From positions 503-24,921 of the forward strand of contig DLVV01000090.1 of NCBI GenBank assembly GCA_003445035.1: a stretch of DNA of 24,419 bases, read 5' to 3'. The notes under the pieces were generated by a model. It made no database searches. It saw nothing but the letters and a program-made list of their open reading frames with translations, and was not told the origin of the DNA. Both the position numbers and the translations under genes were made by a program. The DNA comes from Planctomycetaceae bacterium. GTDB lineage: Bacteria > Planctomycetota > Planctomycetia > Planctomycetales > Planctomycetaceae. Shown in pieces: positions 1 to 7,096 of the stretch (position 1 is the first letter of the stretch; every line of letters begins with the position of its first letter).

Positions 1-51
1 GTCGCCGGACATTGTGGGTGAGCCCCTGTAGCGGCCGGATGGCTGGTTTGC

Positions 52-2175
52 TCAGGCGAAGAAGAAGTGCATCCAGACCGCGGTTGCACAAAGCAGTGCC
101 GCCCAGTTGCGATCTCGTGACCACCAGGGAGTGTCGTGGGGCGCGTCCGGTGCGTCGTCTGCCGACTTCGGATCGAGCTCTCCCTCGGCAGGTGTCTTCC
201 GTCTTGTTGAGTTGATCACGAACGCGGCCAGGGTGATCGCAGCGGCAACGGCCGAGGCGAGCGGTGGTTGGATCCATCCGGATCGCATTGCCAGGGCCAG
301 GCACACCAGTAACGTGATCGCTAAGAAGACCAGTTGGGCGAGCCGTTTCAGATCGCGAGGATGATGGCCGCCCAAATCGGACCAGGTCAACCTGGCCTGG
401 TCGGGTTCGACCGATGTGGCGAGACTGACCAGCACATGGACGAGCAGGCATGAGAAGATCACCAACACGACACGATGGAAAAAGTTGAGACTCGGTCCGA
501 AGGCGAGATTGATCGAGTTGAGTGACCCTCTGCGAGTTTCCACGCGACGAGTGATCTCATCGGAATTGAGTTGCTGCCAGTCGGCTGGCAGTTCATCAAT
601 CCGTGTTTCATCAAGGGTCTTCTGTTCGGTGAGGACCTGGTAGACGGCTGGCGGCATTCCCACGGTGCGGTCGTAGGCCGACTGAAAAACCAGGGAAAAC
701 AATACTCCGGCGATGATGGTCACAAATGCTCCGCTGGCTGTTGCCCTGCGCCAGAACATGCCGACCAGGAAAGCCACGAGCAGACCGGGGGTTAGCAGGC
801 TTGTGTAATTGGCAATCTGTAGAAAGAAATTGTCCTTGCTGTTGGGGTCGATGACGGCGAATGTCAGGCCGGTGGCGATGACGACGAAGACGATGATCGA
901 GATTCGTCCCACGCGTACCAGTTGGCGATCGTCGGCGTCGGGACGGATGTATTTCTGGTAGACATCAATGGTGAAAATGGTCGCAGCAGAGTTCATCATC
1001 GAGTCGATCGACGAGAGGATGGCTCCGATCAGACCCGCCGCCACGATGCCGATCAATCCGTAGCCAGCCGGCACGACCAACCGGACCAGTTCCGAGAATG
1101 CCGCGTCGGGGTCGACGTCATGGTCGACGCGTTGTCCGATGAGGAAGTAACCGGCGATTCCAGCAGCGATGCAAAAGAAGGGGATCAGGAGTTTCAGGAA
1201 ACCGGCGGTGATGATCCCGAGCCGGGCTTCACCGTCCGACCTGGCGGCCAGCGCGCGTTGCACGATGAACTGGTTGGTGCCCCAGTAGAAGAAGTGCATG
1301 AAGATGAGTCCGGTGAGCACCCCTGACCAGGGCAACTTCGGGTGGTTGCTGGGGAGGTAGAGCCGCATTTTCTGCTCAGAATCTGCCTGGTCGAGCCGAA
1401 TCATCTCTTGCCATCCGGCGACAACTCCGTCACCACCACCGAGTTCACTGAATATCAGGAACGCCAGAAGGAGTCCGCCCCCCAGCAGTAGCAGTGACTG
1501 GATGGCATCGGTCAAAACGACCGCCCGCAGCCCGCCCAGGACGGTGTACACGGTCGAGATGACTGCCAGGATGATCACGAAGGCGGCGTACCATTTCTTG
1601 TCCACCCGAACAACGGGCTGAAGTTGGAGGTCTTCGTGGGTGATCTTTCCAGCTTCGATCTCCCGCCGATTTCCCACCGTTTCCACGGGTTCCGTGTGGT
1701 TTTCGACGGCGGCATCGCCGACCATCACGCAGGCCGAACGGGCACCGATGTACAGTCCTGGCACCATCTGTACACCGGCCATGATCAGCACCATGATCAC
1801 CGCGTAGGAGAGGCGACTGCGGTCGTCATATCGACGGCCGAGGTACTCCGATAGCGTGTAGATCTTCAGGCGTCGATAGACCGGCAGGAACCCGTAGCAG
1901 AGCATCAACAGGCCGAATATGGCACCCAGCTCGAAATGGCTCTGGGCAAATCCGATTGAAAAACCGAGGCCGAGCATGCCGACAAGATGGTTGGCACTGA
2001 CGTTGGATCCGTAGATGGAACCCGCAACGCCCCACCAGCGAATGTGTCGTCCCGCCAGAAAATACTGTTCGGACGACTCGGTTTCTCCTCGCCCTGCCAG
2101 CAACCCAACGGCCATCACGGCCACGAGGGCGATCAGGAAGACCGCGAGATCGACCGCGTGAAACAGATCACCCAT
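52..2175 (-). CDS. Sodium/solute symporter, SGLT-like (SSS/SLC5 family)
   Basis: Predicted inner-membrane Na+-coupled transporter of 707 residues with many hydrophobic helices. Residues 56-67 (GSNVSANHLVGM) match the unwound first core helix of this family. Residues 299-307 and Lys328 resemble the sugar-site region of the Vibrio SGLT, and Ser388-Ser389 (ILSSIDSMMNSAATIF) match the helix carrying the Na2-site serines. The family Gln in helix 1 that contacts sugar in vSGLT appears as His63 here, so the substrate may differ. Two hydrophilic insertions (about 154-195 and a longer one around 530-590) lie between helices and are probably extracytoplasmic. I chose ATG at 2175; a TTG 18 bases upstream is possible, and neither has a strong ribosome site. 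The gene faces away from the STAS-FHA pair. The family is certain; the substrate (sugar or another polar solute) is inference. Confidence 0.93.
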   Translation of the reverse strand: MGDLFHAVDLAVFLIALVAVMAVGLLAGRGETESSEQYFLAGRHIRWWGVAGSIYGSNVSANHLVGMLGLGFSIGFAQSHFELGAIFGLLMLCYGFLPVYRRLKIYTLSEYLGRRYDDRSRLSYAVIMVLIMAGVQMVPGLYIGARSACVMVGDAAVENHTEPVETVGNRREIEAGKITHEDLQLQPVVRVDKKWYAAFVIILAVISTVYTVLGGLRAVVLTDAIQSLLLLGGGLLLAFLIFSELGGGDGVVAGWQEMIRLDQADSEQKMRLYLPSNHPKLPWSGVLTGLIFMHFFYWGTNQFIVQRALAARSDGEARLGIITAGFLKLLIPFFCIAAGIAGYFLIGQRVDHDVDPDAAFSELVRLVVPAGYGLIGIVAAGLIGAILSSIDSMMNSAATIFTIDVYQKYIRPDADDRQLVRVGRISIIVFVVIATGLTFAVIDPNSKDNFFLQIANYTSLLTPGLLVAFLVGMFWRRATASGAFVTIIAGVLFSLVFQSAYDRTVGMPPAVYQVLTEQKTLDETRIDELPADWQQLNSDEITRRVETRRGSLNSINLAFGPSLNFFHRVVLVIFSCLLVHVLVSLATSVEPDQARLTWSDLGGHHPRDLKRLAQLVFLAITLLVCLALAMRSGWIQPPLASAVAAAITLAAFVINSTRRKTPAEGELDPKSADDAPDAPHDTPWWSRDRNWAALLCATAVWMHFFFA

Positions 2176-2519
2176 TGATGACTCAGGATGCAATTGGCGG
2201 TGGTTTGATCAGGTCAGCGGCCACTCTAGCAGAGTGTGTGGGTGGGTTCACGTGATTGCGTTTGCAGTTGACATCCGGATTCGGGTCGTTCAATTTGTGG
2301 TACTGGGACGCAAGCCGATCCTGCCGAGTGGTGATTTGCAGTTGCTGATTGCAGAAAGTCACTTGCGGTGCTCGGCTGTCCTGGCCGATTTTTTCACTTT
2401 ACAGATGAAGTTTTCGGCAGTTGTGTTTTCCACTGCGTAATGGTGGATCCGCGGGTGATGGTGCGGACGTTTTCGGCCGGTCCTCGCGGCCACTAGAGAT
2501 AAAATCGGCGACAGGTTGG
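2176..2519. other. Divergent intergenic region, symporter / STAS
   Basis: This gap of about 340 bases separates the divergent symporter and STAS genes. I see no convincing gene. Open frames here are short, begin with TTG or lie out of frame with the neighbours. Promoters for both directions should lie here, but no good -35/-10 pair at 17 bp was found. A TTGACA at about 2268-2274 lacks a matching -10, and a TAAAAT near 2503 is too close to the STAS start. A small perfect inverted repeat at 2222-2236 is listed separately. Confidence 0.5.
2222..2236. repeat. Short inverted repeat upstream of the symporter
   Basis: CACTCT-AGC-AGAGTG is a perfect 6-bp inverted repeat with a 3-base centre, about 47 bases before the symporter start. 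On the minus strand it overlaps a weak -10-like TAGAGT, so it could be an operator. There is no independent support, and chance occurrence is possible. Confidence 0.25.
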
Positions 2520-2924
2520 ATGAACGATAAAACGACAGTTTTTGTGGTCGAACACGTCGGCCAAGTGGTTGTGGTTGAGCCTCTCGGTGATGAGTCCTCG
2601 TTCCGCTATTTCGACATCCACAACCAGGCCAACCGGGTGATGCGGGCGCTGGACGATCCGTCGGTACGGGGGGTCGTTGTTGATCTGCGCAGCGTTCCGA
2701 CGCTTGGCTGGGTGATGACCAGTGCCATCGTACGATTGGTCCGGAACCTGGATTATCGCGGAGGAATGGCCGTTTACTGTTCGGCATCGAAATCCAACGT
2801 CGAACAATTCTCGTCGATGAAGCTCGGCGAACCGTGGTCACACCACGATTCGCGAGATGACGGCGTGGCTGTGATCAGGGAGTTGATTGACAACCGATCG
2901 GCTTCGTCCGAAGAGGGGCCTTAG
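2520..2924 (+). CDS. STAS-domain protein (anti-anti-sigma-like)
   Basis: A soluble 134-residue protein with a single STAS fold. Residues 13-20 form the first strand, VVVDLRSV (52-59) is the central strand, helix 67-77 follows, and MAVYCSAS (83-90) is the next strand before the LGEPW turn. STAS proteins usually bind anti-sigma kinases or act inside signalling complexes. Aligned with SpoIIAA, the loop holding the phosphorylated serine (DSSG) reads Thr61-Leu-Gly-Trp, so the usual acceptor serine seems absent, although Thr67/Ser68 lie nearby. The ATG at 2520 gives the compact domain; an open frame continues upstream from a TTG but adds nothing domain-like. The stop codon is 3 bases before the FHA gene, so the two are almost certainly co-transcribed. 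The partner is unknown. Confidence 0.82.
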   Translation: MNDKTTVFVVEHVGQVVVVEPLGDESSFRYFDIHNQANRVMRALDDPSVRGVVVDLRSVPTLGWVMTSAIVRLVRNLDYRGGMAVYCSASKSNVEQFSSMKLGEPWSHHDSRDDGVAVIRELIDNRSASSEEGP

Positions 2925-2927
2925 GCG

Positions 2928-3440
2928 ATGTTCGGTGAACTGGTGCCGGTCGGTGGAGGCGACCCCATCCCGCTGTTGCGAGAGCGGTTACTGATTGGCC
3001 GAAGAAGCCGCTGCGACATACACCTGGATTTCCCCAACGTCTCGTCACAGCATTGTGAACTGGAAATGGATTCCGGTTACTGGCAGGTTCGTGACCTTCG
3101 CAGTACCAACGGTGTGAAGGTCAACGGGCAGCGTGTCGAGGTGCAGGTGTTGATGCCCGGTGACAAGCTGACTGTGGGCAAGCACGAATTCGAAGTGGTG
3201 TACCGGCCGCTGTCCGATGGTCCACCGCCATCGTTGACAGAAGAAGATCCGTTCTCGAGATCGTTGCTCGAGCAGGCTGGGCTGGAGGGGCGACGGAAGG
3301 CCCAGCGGCGATCCGAACGGCTGAAGAAACAGCTTCCCCCGGCGGTTCAGTCTCCCAGCGCGACCGGCGAGCCGGATGACGGCGGCGGTGAAGACACGGA
3401 GATCCTGGGTTGGCTGACCGATGACGATGTCGCCGAGTGA
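2928..3440 (+). CDS. FHA-domain protein
   Basis: A cytoplasmic 170-residue protein. Residues 1-94 form a forkhead-associated domain, a phosphothreonine-peptide binding module. The signature residues are present: Gly24-Arg25 in the GRRSRCDI loop, Ser39-x-x-His42, and Asn61-Gly62 within RDLRSTNG. The remaining 75 residues are charged and low in complexity, with an acidic end (GWLTDDDVAE), and are probably flexible. A purine-rich GAAGAGGGG lies before the ATG, inside the end of the STAS gene. With only 3 bases between the genes, the STAS and FHA proteins are likely made together and may act in one phospho-signalling pathway. No Ser/Thr kinase or phosphatase is encoded in this window, so the phosphorylated partner is unknown. 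Confidence 0.92.
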   Translation: MFGELVPVGGGDPIPLLRERLLIGRRSRCDIHLDFPNVSSQHCELEMDSGYWQVRDLRSTNGVKVNGQRVEVQVLMPGDKLTVGKHEFEVVYRPLSDGPPPSLTEEDPFSRSLLEQAGLEGRRKAQRRSERLKKQLPPAVQSPSATGEPDDGGGEDTEILGWLTDDDVAE

Positions 3441-3449
3441 GTCGGCGAC
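3429..3449. terminator. Hairpin over the FHA stop codon, between convergent genes
   Basis: GTCGCCGA-GTGAG-TCGGCGAC is a perfect 8-bp stem with a 5-base loop. It spans the FHA stop codon and most of the 29-base gap to the convergent gene ending at 3470. No T-run follows on either strand, so it would be a T-tract-less terminator or an mRNA 3'-end stabiliser. The position favours transcription-end function, but the sequence alone does not prove it. Confidence 0.4.
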
Positions 3450-3469
3450 CGGCCTCCCCTGAACCTGGC

Positions 3470-4879
3470 TCAGGCGGCTTTCCTTCGGGTCACCGCTTCG
3501 CGGACGCCCGTGTAGCCGAGTCGGCGGGCGACGTGGCGAGCTGAACTGAGGGCGGCCGCTCGACTGCGATATTGCGGGCTGCCGTCACGTCGCTTGATGA
3601 TCCGGGCCGGTTCAACTCCGGGCAATTCGATCGTTGCCGTATAGTAAACAACTTTGTTGCGACGCTTGGCGCTGATCGTGACCGGGAGTTCGCTTCCGGT
3701 CACGGCTGCCGGTACCGCGATGGAAGGTGTCGGTTCAGGCGATGTTTCCGCCACGGGTTGGGGACCACGCCGCCTCTGGGCGATCCACGAGGCAATGCGG
3801 CGTGGGCTGGGCATTTCCTGGGTCAGCAGGCCCAGCAGGAACAACGCGAGAACGATGGGGCCGAACATCATCAGGATCAGATGCCGGTCGGAGATGGGAC
3901 CAGGGGAAGCGGATGGCATCCCCGCCGATGTCACGGGGTCGGTTTCAGCGATAGAATCCGGATGCTCGATGTTCGGCAGTACGATCGACACGGCTTGTCG
4001 GTCGGCTGTCAGCTTGACGGGTTGTTGACCATCCGTTTCGCCTGGTGACGTTTCCCCGGCCGGTGGTTCGGTTTTCGGGGTCAGTGTCTCGTCATCCGGC
4101 AGGTCTGGCGCCGTTTGTTCTGCGGTCGTTTCGGTGGGTGGAGGAGTGACGATTGGGACCAGTTCCTCGTCGCTGTCTGTCGAACCGGCAATGTCGGCGT
4201 CGGTTTTCGGCTGTGCCTCACCGATGCCCGGCCTTGAGACCTTTGCGTCACGAGGACTCTCGTCAGTGCGAGTGGTGGAGATGTCCGCTGGGAGGATTGG
4301 TTTCGGATCGTCGGCGGTCGGAGGAAGTGTCGTGCTGGCGGAATCGGCAGGCGGGTCCGGGAGGGAGGGGCGGACTGGAGGGACCAGCGTACGAGTTTCG
4401 CGCCTGATGACGGGACGGTTGGCCGGCCCGAGTTCGGGAATCACAACGGGGTCTTTTGCAGCTTTGGCAGAACCCTTTACAGCGATGGGTTTTCGAGACG
4501 TTTTCGGCGGGCCAGGGATGGATCGCGGAAGAGGCCTTGTTGCCGGAGCAGTCGGGCCGGCCGTGGCGGAGTCGGTTTCGCAGCCGGGCTGGCGGCCGGT
4601 TTGCTCGTGTGTCTGGCCGGCTTCGTGTCGAGTGATAAACGCCATCAGGGCCTCGTCTCGGCCCGAGAGTTCCAGCTTGTGGGTGCGAGCTACCTTCTTG
4701 GCAATTTGGTAGCAACGCAGTGCTTCTTCGGTCCGGCTCTCCTGCCATGCGGCCTCGGCCTGCTCAAGCAGCCGATTGAACGCGATCCGTCCAGCGGAAT
4801 TGTCGGGCTGGATAGGCGGAGCAGCACTTCCGATGGCCGGTGACAGCAGCAGTAGTAGTGCCAGTAAGCGGAAAACCAC
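3470..4879 (-). CDS. Exported single-pass membrane protein with long Pro/Thr-rich linker, unknown function
   Basis: I do not recognise this 469-residue protein as a named family. Visible parts in order: signal peptide (1-19, LLALLLLLSPAIGSAA); a helical, TPR-like segment (about 28-88, including EQAEAAWQESRTEEALRCYQ); a low-complexity Pro/Thr/Asp-rich stretch (about 90-330); one transmembrane helix (about 333-353); a basic segment; and a C-terminal domain (about 395-469) rich in Arg, Ala and Tyr. With a cleaved signal, the linker would be outside and the C-terminus in the cytoplasm. The start is GTG at 4879, supported by GAGGAG nine bases upstream. The next gene upstream on the same strand encodes another secreted protein 186 bases away, so co-transcription is possible. 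A scaffold or sensor spanning the membrane is a guess. Confidence 0.78.
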   Translation of the reverse strand: MVFRLLALLLLLSPAIGSAAPPIQPDNSAGRIAFNRLLEQAEAAWQESRTEEALRCYQIAKKVARTHKLELSGRDEALMAFITRHEAGQTHEQTGRQPGCETDSATAGPTAPATRPLPRSIPGPPKTSRKPIAVKGSAKAAKDPVVIPELGPANRPVIRRETRTLVPPVRPSLPDPPADSASTTLPPTADDPKPILPADISTTRTDESPRDAKVSRPGIGEAQPKTDADIAGSTDSDEELVPIVTPPPTETTAEQTAPDLPDDETLTPKTEPPAGETSPGETDGQQPVKLTADRQAVSIVLPNIEHPDSIAETDPVTSAGMPSASPGPISDRHLILMMFGPIVLALFLLGLLTQEMPSPRRIASWIAQRRRGPQPVAETSPEPTPSIAVPAAVTGSELPVTISAKRRNKVVYYTATIELPGVEPARIIKRRDGSPQYRSRAAALSSARHVARRLGYTGVREAVTRRKAA

Positions 4880-5065
4880 AGCCTAGATCTCCTCGTTCCG
4901 GGGAGGCCTTGCCGATGACATGCCAATCTCAGTTGCGAGATGCAACGGGACCGCACAATCGTCGCAGCCGACTCCTTCGGGGTTATCGACAGATTCCGAC
5001 CGCGGCCATCAGCGGATTCAGCGTGAAATCCCGCCGAATCCGGGCTCAAAGCGGTGTCCACCGGA

Positions 5066-6022
5066 TCACTTTTCAGACGGATCAATCTTCGTCTGCACGG
5101 CGATGGTCAGATCGAGGCGTCCGTCCAACTTCATGCCGTTGATTTCAATCGTCAGCGTGCCGGTCATCTGGGTGGTGTCCGAGTCGGAAAAAATGATGCC
5201 CTGTTTGAGATCGATCAGGATCTCGCCAGTGCCCTTTGCGATCTTGAGCTTGCTGGCGGTGATCTTCGTGGGGCTTCCTTCGGGCGGGTCCTGGGTGAGG
5301 CCGACTTCAAGCGATCGAGATGTGATGCGGTGTAGCATGTGCGGGCCCTGCTTGACGGTCCCGGTGTACCTGTAACGCCGCTTGATGCTGATCTTCTGGC
5401 CCGCTTCGAGATCCATCACGCTGGTGTGGTCCCACGTGTCTCCAATCCGAACCGCCTTGGCTGGGATCCGCTGATTGCTGTTTTTCCAGCGTGCCAGGAT
5501 GATCTTGGGATCAAATTGCTCCGAGAAGTTCTTGCGGACCGCCGGGTCGAGATCCTTGATCAGTTCCTTGAAGCCCTCAACCTTGATCACTTGGTCCAAC
5601 TTGTTGTGGACAAGGGTGGTCTTGGCCTTGGAGATGACTCGAAGCAGATCGAGCATCGGCTCGAGTTGCGGGAGGGGGGCTTTTTTGCCGGGATTGCTGG
5701 AATCGAAGGTGAGCTTGAATCCCGGGAGAATGGTTTCCTGCTGCAGTTTCCTGATCGTCTGTACCAGTCGCAAAGTTCCGTCATCGCCTCGTGCGCCGAG
5801 CGCGTGCTCCGTGATCGCAAACTGTGTTGACTTGGTCTCGACGTCCATTCCGGCGAGCGTGAGGATCTGCTTGGTGTTCGATTCGGAATTGTAGACCCGT
5901 TTTGTTTTCGGCTGGAGCTTCGGTTTCAAGACAACCTGGCCCTGTACGGCCGGGGTGACAAGCACGGTTGCCAGGGCCCACACCAAAGCCTGTGGCAGGC
6001 GGGAACACATTGGGCTAGTCAT
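5066..6022 (-). CDS. Secreted protein of unknown function (DUF6263-like)
   Basis: An exported protein of 318 residues. Residues 1-28 form a signal peptide (ALVWALATVLVTPAVQG) with likely cleavage before QVVLKP. The mature part alternates beta-strand-like segments: an early KRVYNSESNTKQ strand, a central helical part (about 130-180), then IGDTWDHTSVMDL and a final run of strands ending TLTIEINGMKLDGRLDLTIAVQTKI. This pattern reminds me of the DUF6263 family of exported proteins found in planctomycetes and Bacteroidetes, but I cannot confirm it. No catalytic motif is visible. The ATG at 6022 has AAAGGA eight bases upstream; an internal ATG at 6010 is an alternative. It is divergent from the ThuA-like gene and upstream of the single-pass membrane protein. 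Confidence 0.8.
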   Translation of the reverse strand: MTSPMCSRLPQALVWALATVLVTPAVQGQVVLKPKLQPKTKRVYNSESNTKQILTLAGMDVETKSTQFAITEHALGARGDDGTLRLVQTIRKLQQETILPGFKLTFDSSNPGKKAPLPQLEPMLDLLRVISKAKTTLVHNKLDQVIKVEGFKELIKDLDPAVRKNFSEQFDPKIILARWKNSNQRIPAKAVRIGDTWDHTSVMDLEAGQKISIKRRYRYTGTVKQGPHMLHRITSRSLEVGLTQDPPEGSPTKITASKLKIAKGTGEILIDLKQGIIFSDSDTTQMTGTLTIEINGMKLDGRLDLTIAVQTKIDPSEK

Positions 6023-6231
6023 CCGCTAGTTCCTTTGGAGTCGCGTGTTGGTCGGAGTGGAAGTACGATCGGGCGGTGACGCGAGTCGCTAATTGCGCTC
6101 CGGTTGGCAGCGACCCGTCACAAGATGTATTCGGCGCCGCGGCTCAAATCTTAGAGATTCCACAAGGGAAACGTAAGCACGGTTTTGGCCGGTGTGTGCT
6201 TGTCGTGTTCGTCGAAAGGGAGGAGTTTGGG

Positions 6232-7017
6232 ATGAGGCTAGCGACGGCTGAAATGAGGGCGGTTGTCGCCGTGTCGGTGGCACTGCTGTGCGGGGCGCAG
6301 ACGGTTTCGGCTGCGGTACCCCACGTCGTGTTTCTGATCGGTGAACGTGAGTACAAGACGCAGGAGACGCTTCCCGAATTTGCGCGTGATGAGCTGATTG
6401 GCAAGCTGAAATTTCGTTGTACGTTCGTGCACGCTGACCGGAAGGACGGCAACCGGTTTCCGGGAATCGAGGCGATTGAAACGGCTGACCTGGTGGTGCT
6501 GAGTGTCCGCCGACGGGCGTTGCCCGAGGCCGACCTGGCGAGGGTCCGGAAGTACCTGGCGGCCGGTCGTCCGTTGGTCGGAGTGCGTACGGCCAGTCAC
6601 GCCTTTCACACCAAGGGCAAGCACCCGAAGGGGCACGCCGAATGGCAGGAGTTCGATCCCGAAGTCCTGGGTGGCCACTACGTGGGGCACCATGGAAACA
6701 AGCTGGTGACGACCGTCGAAGTTCTGCCGGCGGCCAAGGGGCACCCGATCCTGGCCGGTGTGTCGTCCAAGCCGTTCGATGTCGGTGGATCGTTGTACAG
6801 GGTCAACCCGTTGAAGAAATCGTGTGTCCCCCTGGTCAGTGGGCGGGTGAAGGGGGCCCCGGTCGAGCCGGTGGCCTGGACGCACAGTTACCGCGGTGGC
6901 CGGATCTTCTACACGTCCCTTGGGCATCCCAAGGACTTCCAGTTGCCGGCCTTCCGCCGATTGCTGAAAAACGGGATCCTGTGGTCGCTGAAGAAGGACA
7001 CTGGCGGGGGCGAGTGA
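6232..7017 (+). CDS. Secreted ThuA-like domain protein
   Basis: A protein of 261 residues with a signal peptide (about 1-28, VVAVSVALLCGAQTVSAA) followed by a ThuA-like, class I glutamine-amidotransferase-type fold. Family marks are HVVFLIGEREY (31-41), DLVVLSVRRRALPE (86-99), GRPLVGVRTASHAF (112-125), a GGHYVGHHG loop (137-145), and the C-terminal PVAWTHSYRGGRIFYTSLGH. ThuA proteins are linked to trehalose or other sugar utilisation and are abundant in planctomycetes; the reaction is not established. The amidotransferase Cys nucleophile position reads TASH, so classical amidotransferase chemistry is unlikely. The ATG at 6232 is preceded by GGGAGGAG. The frame stays open upstream to a GTG at 6076, but that start would bury the signal peptide, so I reject it. 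The gene is monocistronic and converges on the peptidase gene. Confidence 0.88.
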   Translation: MRLATAEMRAVVAVSVALLCGAQTVSAAVPHVVFLIGEREYKTQETLPEFARDELIGKLKFRCTFVHADRKDGNRFPGIEAIETADLVVLSVRRRALPEADLARVRKYLAAGRPLVGVRTASHAFHTKGKHPKGHAEWQEFDPEVLGGHYVGHHGNKLVTTVEVLPAAKGHPILAGVSSKPFDVGGSLYRVNPLKKSCVPLVSGRVKGAPVEPVAWTHSYRGGRIFYTSLGHPKDFQLPAFRRLLKNGILWSLKKDTGGGE

Positions 7018-7096
7018 AGCTGAACCGGAAGAGCGCAACGGGTCAGTGCCGTGTGTGTCGAGAATGGTCGCTGTTGGTGACCGTGGTGCGGGCGGC

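Noticed and set aside
1..51. Any gene in the first 51 bases
   Set aside because: Only the region downstream of the symporter stop is visible, with no start, motif or hairpin.
4910..4925. Second sigma-54-like site (TGGCATGTCATCGGCA, minus strand) before the single-pass membrane protein
   Set aside because: GG and GC are correctly spaced and the distance to the GTG start is plausible, but the -12 box has CG instead of TT, so the match is too weak to call.
6076..6231. N-terminal extension of the ThuA-like gene from a GTG
   Set aside because: It would place 52 residues before a clear signal peptide. GGGAGGAG precedes the ATG at 6232.
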